Source: an uncultured archaeon (GTDB lineage Archaea > Nanobdellota > Nanobdellia > Woesearchaeales > ARS49). From it: a DNA stretch of 8,671 nucleotides. The position numbers and the translations under genes are program-made. Below the pieces are notes generated by a model, which was not told the DNA's origin, searched no databases, and saw only the letters and a program-made list of their open reading frames with translations. The stretch is taken from NCBI GenBank assembly GCA_902385765.1, contig CABMGU010000051.1, positions 1-8,671 on the forward strand, written 5' to 3'. Positions 1 to 4,139 of the stretch are shown in pieces. Position 1 is the first letter of the stretch, and each line of letters starts with the position of its first letter.

Positions 1-301
1 CTGTTATAATTGCATGCACAGTCATTTTTTTCTCATCCACTTTAACCTTGATTTTACTGAACACCATCGCGTGCTTGTCTTTAAGATAGATAATCTCCTC
101 CAAAAACTCAAACAGCAAAGCATCAATTGTTTTTGCCTTCTTTTTAATGATTTTCTTAATTTTCGGCTTGATTGTTTTCGGGTTTGCCATGCTTTCCATT
201 GTTGCTTTGGCGGCGCTTTCAAACAATTCATTCAGGGTTTTTCCCGTAGCTTCAAAAGCAACATCAGCAATAGCAATATCCTCGATGAACTTGAACGGCA
301 T
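1..301 (-). CDS. Archease (RtcB ligase cofactor), C-terminus outside window
   Basis: Archease is a small SHS2-fold metal-binding protein that speeds guanylylation and turnover of the RNA ligase RtcB, which joins tRNA exons and repairs RNA. The first 100 residues are visible; the full family length is about 140. Recognition rests on the N-terminal motif FIEDIAIADVAFEATGKTL (residues 5-23), which matches the usual 'EHTADVGIRAYGKTL' block including its Asp, followed by the helix NELFESAAKATMESM (24-38) and the LLFEFLEEIIYLKD block (62-75) typical of the family. The segment before the conserved Asp is two residues longer than usual. A Lys-rich linker lies at 42-57. The start is the ATG at 301, about 26 bases after a TATA box, so the mRNA is probably leaderless. 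The gene lies 33 bases downstream of the thymidylate kinase stop. Its role suits a genome with intron-containing tRNAs such as the tRNA-Val in this window. Confidence 0.8.
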   Translation of the reverse strand, partial: MPFKFIEDIAIADVAFEATGKTLNELFESAAKATMESMANPKTIKPKIKKIIKKKAKTIDALLFEFLEEIIYLKDKHAMVFSKIKVKVDEKKMTVHAIIT

Positions 302-323
302 AAAGAAATTTTTCTTTGCAAAG

Positions 324-331
324 TTTATAAA
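324..331 (-). promoter_or_regulatory. TATA box of the archease gene
   Basis: Palindromic TTTATAAA centred about 26 bases before the archease ATG (301). It sits just past the stop codon of the thymidylate kinase gene (335-337), so archease can be transcribed on its own without a 5' leader. Confidence 0.6.
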
Positions 332-334
332 TGT

Positions 335-1012
335 TTACTTGGAGATTAAGGTCTGAACTTTCTCCACAACTTTTGCATGAATTTCGTCAATATTCATCAA
401 CCTGTTATTGTCCATACAATCAATCAGCGTGAACTGATTAGGGAACAGCCTGACGATTTCCAGATAGACCTGCTCTGCTTTTTTCAAGTGCGAAAGATCG
501 CTTTCATGCAAATCTCTTTTTGCTCCTCCAACATAATCCCTGCTCCCCTTATTATCAACAAGCTTTTGCGCAATCTCAGCAGGCACAAAAAGGACAATGT
601 TCAAGTCAGGCTTTGGAATGCCAAGAATCCCATACTCGATATCATCATTCCACTTGAAATAGTCGTGGCGCCTTTTTGGGTCGTCTATCTTTGCTCCCTG
701 ATGACCCATATTTGATGCAACATACCTGTTGGATATCACTATCTTGCCGGCTGACAGTGCCTCTCTTATCTTTGCACCTGCATCAAACCTATCTAACGCA
801 TAAAAAAGGGATGCCTTGTAAGGACTGACCTCGGTTCCGTACCTGCCGTTCAAGTATTCTTTCACAAAAAATGAAGACGGAGAATCATACTGCGGAAAAT
901 CAAATGCTGCAACATCGCAACCTTTTGCCTGCAGATATTCTATCAGCTTTTTAGCCTGCGTAGCCTTGCCTGTACCGTCTGTGCCCTCAATAACGATGAA
1001 AACCCCTTTCAT
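335..1012 (-). CDS. tmk: Thymidylate kinase (dTMP kinase)
   Basis: Phosphorylates dTMP to dTDP with ATP in the cytoplasm, the last dedicated step toward dTTP. The 225-residue protein begins VFIVIEGTDGTGKATQ: the P-loop is residues 10-18 (G10, G13, G15, K16, T18), with Ala17 where many kinases have Ser or Thr, a variant known in this kinase family. LDRFD (73-77) is the conserved DR motif. SNRYVASNMGHQGAK (94-108) corresponds to the 'DRYxxSxxAxQG' nucleotide-binding block, here with Asn95 in place of the usual Asp. The LID region spans about 154-175 (GSRDYVGGAKRDLHESDLSHL). Length is normal for the family. The start at 1012 puts a TATA box 26 bases upstream. Together with the dUTPase at 2748 it serves dTTP synthesis. 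The Asp-to-Asn change could mark a subfamily with altered substrate use, but the rest of the fold looks intact. Confidence 0.88.
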   Translation of the reverse strand: MKGVFIVIEGTDGTGKATQAKKLIEYLQAKGCDVAAFDFPQYDSPSSFFVKEYLNGRYGTEVSPYKASLFYALDRFDAGAKIREALSAGKIVISNRYVASNMGHQGAKIDDPKRRHDYFKWNDDIEYGILGIPKPDLNIVLFVPAEIAQKLVDNKGSRDYVGGAKRDLHESDLSHLKKAEQVYLEIVRLFPNQFTLIDCMDNNRLMNIDEIHAKVVEKVQTLISK

Positions 1013-1033
1013 AAGAAGAAGAACTTCAAGCCC

Positions 1034-1043
1034 GTTTTTATGC
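1034..1043 (-). promoter_or_regulatory. TATA box of the thymidylate kinase gene
   Basis: On the minus strand the sequence reads GCATAAAAAC, centred about 26 bases upstream of the ATG at 1012. A leaderless start is implied. Confidence 0.5.
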
Positions 1044-1047
1044 TTTT

Positions 1048-1185
1048 CTAGTATTTGGAATAATAAACTATTTTATCGCCGCTTTGGTCGCTGACGGAAT
1101 TTCTCTCCCTCTTGCAGATAAGAGGGAGAGAAATTCACCTCAACAGGTCGAGGCAGAGCGGCATAAAAATGAGAAACTAGTATTT
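1048..1185. repeat. 9-bp direct repeat flanking the folded element
   Basis: CTAGTATTT occurs at 1048-1056 and again at 1177-1185, bracketing 120 bases that contain the multi-hairpin element. The right copy includes the last codons and the TAG stop of the DUF2391-like gene. The arrangement resembles a target-site duplication left by an insertion, although chance cannot be excluded for nine AT-rich bases. Confidence 0.35.
1071..1168. repeat. Multi-hairpin intergenic element, copy 1
   Basis: A closing stem pairs 1071-1083 with 1157-1168 (12 base pairs, one bulged C at 1077; core GCCGCT/AGCGGC). Inside it are a perfect 17-bp hairpin (1097-1113 with 1120-1136, six-base loop GCAGAT) and a small arm CCTC/GAGG (1138-1141 with 1150-1153). 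The same order of stems and several shared words (TTTCTCTCCC, GAGAAA, GCGGCAT) occur at 7924-8057, so the two look like relatives. It lies between the stop of the DUF2391-like gene and the promoter of the thymidylate kinase gene. Possible identities are a non-autonomous mobile or REP-like element, a structured RNA, or a 3'-end-forming structure for the minus-strand operon. No T-run follows the hairpin directly, which argues against a classic terminator. Confidence 0.6.
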
Positions 1186-1653
1186 ACCCAACAGGTCAGA
1201 AACAGCTGCGCCGATTGCTGCCGGGAAGCTGATTGCGACCACCAGTTTGAAAACATTGCCAGGCGTTCCTGCCAACTCAGCTATTCCGTAAAGGTACAAC
1301 AGCATAAACGCCACAAACAATGAAATGAAATAGTAAGTAAATATTCTTTTTGCCCAGAACTGACCGAAATGCCTCAGCTTTCTCTGATTAAGCGGAACTC
1401 GGTCATACCCGACAAAATAAATTTCTGCAGTCAGTATAATCCAGGTTGCCGATGACATCAAAAACAAATCCATTGAAGACAGTGCCAGCCCGACTTCAAT
1501 CAGCAAGCCCTTAAGAACAAACGTGAATCCGAAAAATATAGCGCCGAAAAATGCGACTATAACGTGCTTAATGTCAAAATGACCGGGTATTTTTTCCACT
1601 AATCTTTCTCTTAAAACTCTTGTATCTTCTGCAATCTGGTCGATTTTTGCCAT
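1177..1653 (-). CDS. DUF2391-like four-helix membrane protein
   Basis: An integral membrane protein of 158 residues. A charged N-terminal segment (1-30) is followed by four hydrophobic segments at about 31-58, 62-82, 103-123 and 134-154. A short polar loop containing YDRVPLNQRKLRHFGQFWAKR lies between the second and third. Overall length, helix count and the segment from HFDIKH to ILTAEIYF resemble the DUF2391 family of archaeal and bacterial membrane proteins; that assignment is from memory of the family's appearance. No catalytic motif is visible and the function is unknown. The ATG at 1653 follows the stop of the small upstream protein after a single base (TGA-A-ATG), so the two are co-transcribed and probably translationally coupled. 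The gene ends at the right-hand copy of the CTAGTATTT repeat. Confidence 0.6.
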   Translation of the reverse strand: MAKIDQIAEDTRVLRERLVEKIPGHFDIKHVIVAFFGAIFFGFTFVLKGLLIEVGLALSSMDLFLMSSATWIILTAEIYFVGYDRVPLNQRKLRHFGQFWAKRIFTYYFISLFVAFMLLYLYGIAELAGTPGNVFKLVVAISFPAAIGAAVSDLLGKY

Positions 1654-1654
1654 T

Positions 1655-1909
1655 TCAGTAGAACTCTAACTCAGGAACATCATCCTTCTTCTCTTCTTCC
1701 TTAGGAGCTTCAGGCGCGGGAGCGCTGTCAAAAATACTCATCAGGTTTCCCACAGCAGGAGTTGGACTTTCAAAAATGTTCGGCTGTGAAGCCGGCTTTT
1801 CCGGCTCATTCGTATAAACTTCGTGACTGCCGACCAGACCAAGCAGAAGTTTTATCGCTTTGCGTATCTCATCTTTAGAATCCGTTTTAGTATCAATAGT
1901 CAGTCGCAT
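1655..1909 (-). CDS. Small conserved protein with disordered acidic tail
   Basis: An 84-residue protein of unknown function. The likely start is the ATG at 1907-1909 giving MRLTIDTKTDSKDEIRKAIK. An in-frame ATG at 1972 would add 21 residues but lies upstream of the TATA box, inside a palindrome, so I reject it. The N-terminal third (a short strand RLTIDTK, then a helix to about residue 27) looks folded. The rest (30-84) is rich in Pro, Glu, Ala and Lys and ends PELEFY, as in a disordered tail with a short C-terminal peptide motif. There are no membrane segments and no Cys. Being first in the operon with the four-helix membrane protein, it could be a cytoplasmic partner of that protein; this is inferred from coupling only. 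Two overlapping TATA-like sites lie 27 and 35 bases upstream. Confidence 0.6.
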   Translation of the reverse strand: MRLTIDTKTDSKDEIRKAIKLLLGLVGSHEVYTNEPEKPASQPNIFESPTPAVGNLMSIFDSAPAPEAPKEEEKKDDVPELEFY

Positions 1910-1932
1910 CCTCTTTTCAGGAATATTGCTGT

Positions 1933-1948
1933 CATATAAGTTTAAATA
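1933..1948. promoter_or_regulatory. Divergent TATA region for the small protein operon and the tRNA-Pro transcript
   Basis: Contains CATATAAG (1933-1940) and TTTAAATA (1941-1948). Read on the minus strand, the first is centred 27 bases from the ATG at 1909. Read on the plus strand, TTTAAATA is a near-ideal archaeal TATA box predicting a start near 1970-1974, where the tRNA-like leader begins. Confidence 0.55.
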
Positions 1949-1956
1949 CTTTTCGT

Positions 1957-1973
1957 GATGACATAAGGTCATC
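1957..1973. promoter_or_regulatory. Palindrome in the divergent promoter (possible operator)
   Basis: A perfect dyad: GATGAC (1957-1962), ATAAG spacer, GTCATC (1968-1973). It lies between the plus-strand TATA box and the predicted plus-strand start, and just upstream of the minus-strand TATA box. That is a place where a dimeric regulator could affect both directions. As RNA it would be a small hairpin only if transcription began further upstream. Confidence 0.35.
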
Positions 1974-2016
1974 GGGGCTGTGGTCTATCGGAAACTGCGG
2001 TTTCCGGAAGACCGCA
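1974..2016 (+). other. tRNA 5'-half-like sequence with strong hairpin, upstream of tRNA-Pro
   Basis: Its first 12 bases (GGGGCTGTGGTC) are identical to the first 12 of tRNA-Pro at 2040, and 15 of the first 18 match. The 43-base length equals tRNA positions 1-43 (acceptor 5' strand, D arm, anticodon arm). Read that way, the anticodon-arm stem is GCGGT/ACCGC with a nine-base loop containing CCG, as in tRNA-Arg(CCG), but no T arm or acceptor 3' strand follows. A competing and stronger fold is one long hairpin: 1979-1986 with 2009-2016 (one G-U pair), a 2x2 internal loop, then CGGAAAC/GTTTCCG (1989-1995 with 2000-2006) and loop TGCG. It may be a tRNA pseudogene fragment, a structured leader or a small RNA. 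Confidence 0.5.
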
Positions 2017-2039
2017 TCTAATTATAGCCAACTTTACAA

Positions 2040-2110
2040 GGGGCTGTGGTCCAATGGTAAGATACAAGGTTCGGGACCTTGTGACCTGAGTTCGATCCTC
2101 AGCAGCCCCA
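2040..2110 (+). tRNA. tRNA-Pro (anticodon CGG)
   Basis: A complete 71-base cloverleaf. The acceptor is GGGGCTG/CAGCCCC (2040-2046 with 2103-2109) with discriminator A2110. The D arm is GTCC...AGAT with G18-G19 in AATGGTA. The anticodon stem CAAGG/CCTTG has the loop TTCGGGA, giving anticodon CGG (reads CCG, proline) with G37 as expected for proline tRNAs. The variable loop is four bases. The T arm is CTGAG/CTCAG with loop TTCGATC. CCA is not encoded. The D-stem pair 13-22 is a C-A mismatch. No suitable TATA box lies within 30 bases upstream; the transcript probably begins near 1971-1974. The 3' end is two bases from the stop codon of the opposing gene at 2113. Confidence 0.93.
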
Positions 2111-2112
2111 TA

Positions 2113-2553
2113 CTATTTAGAAACAAGTTCCAACTCATTCTGAATTATGGCTATTTTTTCTTTTACCTGCACAGGAAGCATCTTTTTACCCTCAAACAAA
2201 ATAAGCATCTGCGGCAAAACAATCATTTGATACTTTAACCTGCCTTTTTTCATAATAATCTCGCGTTCAAGACCTTTTATTCTGCCAAGCGTTTCTTCTG
2301 CCTCTCCCACATTTGGAAGCCCGAACTGCTTAGACAGCAGGGTATACAACGCAATCTGCTCAACGAACAATTCTCTTGCTTCTGAAAGAGTGAGCTGGAT
2401 ATTCTGCAAATGATTACTCAATCCGACACTGTCTGATTTTCGGGCAAAATCAACAAATACGCCAATATGCCCTATAAGACTGTCAATTGCAGATACCAAG
2501 AACTGCATCTGATCAATTATTTTTTCAATATCCTCTTTTGTCTGAAACTGCAT
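2113..2553 (-). CDS. Uncharacterised helical protein, 146 aa
   Basis: I do not recognise this protein. It appears almost entirely alpha-helical, with amphipathic heptad-like segments at about 5-38, 46-76, 83-108 and 126-144. There is a short loop around KQFGLPNVGE (75-84) and a mid-C-terminal hydrophobic stretch YQMIVLPQMLILF (108-120). There is no signal peptide, no clear membrane span, no Cys or His cluster and no P-loop. The pattern of long helices separated by short turns could suit a coiled-coil bundle or a dimerising adaptor. The start at 2553 is supported by a TATA box 25 bases upstream (leaderless). The stop lies two bases beyond tRNA-Pro, which converges on it, so read-through from either side would be antisense to the other. 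Confidence 0.65.
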   Translation of the reverse strand: MQFQTKEDIEKIIDQMQFLVSAIDSLIGHIGVFVDFARKSDSVGLSNHLQNIQLTLSEARELFVEQIALYTLLSKQFGLPNVGEAEETLGRIKGLEREIIMKKGRLKYQMIVLPQMLILFEGKKMLPVQVKEKIAIIQNELELVSK

Positions 2554-2573
2554 AGAACATGAATTCCTGTTAT

Positions 2574-2583
2574 TTTATATAAA
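2574..2583 (-). promoter_or_regulatory. TATA box of the 146-aa protein gene
   Basis: Palindromic TTTATATAAA centred 25 bases before the ATG at 2553, implying a leaderless message. It lies just past the 3' end of the tRNA-Val gene (2592), which is on the same strand. Confidence 0.6.
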
Positions 2584-2591
2584 TCTTATCA

Positions 2592-2691
2592 TGGACCCGC
2601 CCGGATTCGAACCGGGGACTTCCTCCCTTTCTTCAAGAGTCCCATTAAGGATCTAGTGAAGGAGGCGTCGTAACCGCTGGACCACGGGTCC
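2592..2691 (-). tRNA. tRNA-Val (anticodon CAC) with intron
   Basis: A 100-base precursor with acceptor GGACCCG/CGGGTCC (2691-2685 with 2599-2593) and discriminator A (2592). The D arm is GTCC...CGAC with GG in AGCGGTTA. The anticodon stem is CCTCC/GGAGG and the T arm CCCGG/CCGGG with loop TTCGAAT. The anticodon loop is interrupted; removing 27 bases leaves the seven-base loop TTCACAG, anticodon CAC (reads GTG, valine), and a 73-base mature tRNA. The body closely resembles archaeal tRNA-Val as I recall it. CCA is not encoded. Splicing would need the archaeal endonuclease and RtcB, whose cofactor archease is encoded at the left edge of this window. A TATA element shared with the divergent dUTPase gene is centred 28-29 bases upstream. 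Confidence 0.9.
2629..2655 (-). other. tRNA-Val intron (27 nt)
   Basis: Placed between tRNA positions 36 and 37. Around it a bulge-helix-bulge-like fold can be drawn: exon CTTC (positions 31-34) pairs with GAAG near the intron 3' end, leaving three-base bulges ACT and AAA. Cutting after the second base of each bulge gives exactly a seven-base mature loop. The outer helix is imperfect in this register, so this is a relaxed motif. The intron body forms a small stem (GATCC with GGACTC, one bulged C). Boundaries could shift by one or two bases. Confidence 0.65.
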
Positions 2692-2715
2692 GTGTATATT
2701 TTGCTCCATAGAAGA

Positions 2716-2724
2716 CTTTAAAAG
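2716..2724. promoter_or_regulatory. Shared TATA box for tRNA-Val and the dUTPase gene
   Basis: CTTTAAAAG reads as a TATA-like box in both directions (CTTTTAAAG on the minus strand). Its centre is about 28.5 bases from tRNA-Val position 1 (2691) and the same distance from the dUTPase ATG (2748). One element could therefore set both starts, each without a leader. Confidence 0.5.
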
Positions 2725-2747
2725 GTTTTGCCAGTTTTTGTTTTTAT

Positions 2748-3317
2748 ATGCACCTAAGCAAGGATATGTTAAAAAAAATGATTCTGGAAAAAGGACTGCT
2801 CACAAATTATGCTGACATTGAAGCACAACTAACACCAAACGGGGTAGATGTCCGCCTGGCAGCAATTGTTGAGATTGTGAACGGCGGAAGACTGGCAGTA
2901 GCAAAAACAGACAACCTCGCACCAAAACTCGGCACTGCTGTTGTTTTGAAAGGTTTTGAAGAGCGCCTGAAAGGATACGAACTGAAAGAAATGCACGTTG
3001 TTGACTCCGGCATTGTAAAGCTAGACAGATTGAAGCCGTATCTTGTCCTGACCTGCGAAGAATTAAACACGCCTTCCAGCCTTATGAGCCACATAACACC
3101 CAGAAGCTCTTTATTCAGATTGACCCAGTCCCTACTTGGATGCAGTTTTGTCGAAGCAGGATACAAAGGATTCCTCACATTCATGCTACTGCCATTCACA
3201 GACAGCCAGATAGAGCTCGGAAGCAGATTTGCGCAATTGTCTTTTACAGAGCTTACGGGCGAAGCACATTACGAGCAACAGAAAGAATCCAATTATCAGG
3301 GCGGGAAGCTTTTCTAA
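2748..3317 (+). CDS. dUTPase of the DCD/DUT family (dCTP deaminase-like)
   Basis: Likely hydrolyses dUTP to dUMP and pyrophosphate, keeping uracil out of DNA and supplying dUMP for thymidylate synthesis. Family blocks in the 189-residue protein are LTPNGVDVRLA (28-38), TPRSSLFRLT (117-126), CSFVEAGYKGFLTFMLLPF (132-150), GSRFAQLSF (158-166) and the C-terminal NYQGG (182-186). In dCTP deaminases the block after 'DPGW.G' carries a catalytic Glu (Glu138 in E. coli, 'IVLEF'). Here the matching residue is Met146 (FLTFML), as in the archaeal protein PH1997 that I recall as a dUTPase, so deaminase activity is unlikely. Glu136 replaces the usual Asp of the 'D-P/A-G-Y/W' motif. The start has a TATA box 28 bases upstream. 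The stop overlaps that of the opposing tatD gene. Confidence 0.75.
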   Translation: MHLSKDMLKKMILEKGLLTNYADIEAQLTPNGVDVRLAAIVEIVNGGRLAVAKTDNLAPKLGTAVVLKGFEERLKGYELKEMHVVDSGIVKLDRLKPYLVLTCEELNTPSSLMSHITPRSSLFRLTQSLLGCSFVEAGYKGFLTFMLLPFTDSQIELGSRFAQLSFTELTGEAHYEQQKESNYQGGKLF

Positions 3318-4108
3318 CCAAATACTCTCTGGAAGTTCAGCCACAAGTTATTTGCAACTTCCTCTTCAGTGAAGTTTTTGACTTGAGCGATATTCCTGAT
3401 TACATAAAGAACATTAGCAGGCTCATTTGGTTTGCCAGGGATAGGAGAAAGCCAAGGACCATCTGTCTCAGACAAAAGCTGGTTAATGCTTGCCATCTCT
3501 GCAACCATCTTAAAATGCTGAAGCTTCTGGATAATTGCAGGAATTGAGAAAAAATATCCCTTATCTATTGCTTTCTTTATTATGTGTTTTCTTCCCGTGA
3601 AGCAATGCAAGATTACTGTTTTAACAGAACTGCTTTCAAGCATCTCTACACATTCTGTTTCTGCATCTCTTGTATGAACAATCAATGGTTTTTTGATGTC
3701 TTCTGCGAGTTTGATTATTTTCGCAAAGTTTTCTTTTTCTTTTTCCCTCAATTGTTTGTCTTTTACCCAATGGAAGTCCAGTCCTGCCTCTCCTATTCCT
3801 GCAATATTTTCTTTATTCTGTTTAATAAATTCCAACTCAGCATCCATATCAATCGGATGAACCTGCCTTGCAAGACCAGTCTCATCAGCAGGCAGTCCAA
3901 GAGCATCCACAGGATAAATACCAAGAGAACATCTGACTAACGGAGCATATTTCCTGGCAAGCGCCAATGCCTCCCTATTTGTAGGAACATTAACGCCTGA
4001 ACAGATTATTGCCTTGACGCCTGCTTCCTTCGACCGTTCCAGCAAAGCATCCAATTCATTCTTGTACAATTCGTGATTCAGATGGCAATGAGCATCAGCA
4101 AGTATCAT
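3314..4108 (-). CDS. TatD-family metal-dependent hydrolase
   Basis: A TIM-barrel amidohydrolase-superfamily nuclease; relatives are metal-dependent DNases acting in DNA repair or degradation. All metal-ligand positions are present in the 264 residues: DAHCHL (5-10, His7 and His9), GIGEAGLDFHW (105-115 region, Glu107), IVHTRDAE (143-150, His145), LHCFTG (167-172, His168) and SETDGPWL (213-220, Asp216). The usual 'GxHP' near residue 64 reads GIYP (63-66), a His-to-Tyr change. Length is typical. The start at 4108 lies 26 bases after a TATA box embedded in the end of the upstream exchanger gene, giving a leaderless mRNA. The TAG stop overlaps the TAA of the convergent dUTPase gene (CTAA at 3314-3317), so the two messages must overlap at their 3' ends unless termination occurs inside coding sequence. 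Confidence 0.9.
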   Translation of the reverse strand: MILADAHCHLNHELYKNELDALLERSKEAGVKAIICSGVNVPTNREALALARKYAPLVRCSLGIYPVDALGLPADETGLARQVHPIDMDAELEFIKQNKENIAGIGEAGLDFHWVKDKQLREKEKENFAKIIKLAEDIKKPLIVHTRDAETECVEMLESSSVKTVILHCFTGRKHIIKKAIDKGYFFSIPAIIQKLQHFKMVAEMASINQLLSETDGPWLSPIPGKPNEPANVLYVIRNIAQVKNFTEEEVANNLWLNFQRVFG

Positions 4109-4130
4109 AATAAGAAGATTTCGGCGCTAT

Positions 4131-4139
4131 TATTTAAAG
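4131..4139 (-). promoter_or_regulatory. TATA box of the tatD-family gene, inside the exchanger stop region
   Basis: Minus strand reads CTTTAAATA, centred about 26 bases before the ATG at 4108 and overlapping the TAA stop (4134-4136) of the exchanger gene upstream. Confidence 0.55.

Noticed and set aside
14..356. Two overlapping plus-strand open frames and a minus-strand one at the left end
   Set aside because: They are shadows of the archease gene on the minus strand, whose protein motifs and TATA spacing fit far better.
1097..1136. Intrinsic terminator for the minus-strand membrane-protein operon
   Set aside because: The hairpin is strong but no T-run follows it on the minus strand, and it is embedded in a larger closed structure.
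1084..1323. Plus-strand open frame crossing the intergenic element and the membrane-protein gene
   Set aside because: It reads through the long hairpin and then antisense to the DUF2391-like gene, with no recognisable protein features or promoter.
1955..1961. GTGATGA as the C box of a C/D guide RNA
   Set aside because: No CTGA D box or internal C'/D' boxes at suitable spacing; the sequence is better explained as half of the GATGAC/GTCATC dyad.
1910..1972. Upstream ATG at 1972 extending the small protein by 21 residues
   Set aside because: It lies upstream of the TATA boxes that would drive the gene and within a palindrome, so it should not be in the mRNA.
1974..2039. H/ACA guide RNA ending at the ACA near 2035
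   Set aside because: The stem ends 18-19 bases before ACA and no kink-turn or clear pseudouridylation pocket is visible.
2592..2691. Reading the minus-strand tRNA as tRNA-Glu from a TTC triplet in the loop
   Set aside because: With the stem CCTCC/GGAGG fixed, positions 34-36 are CAC and the body resembles valine tRNA.
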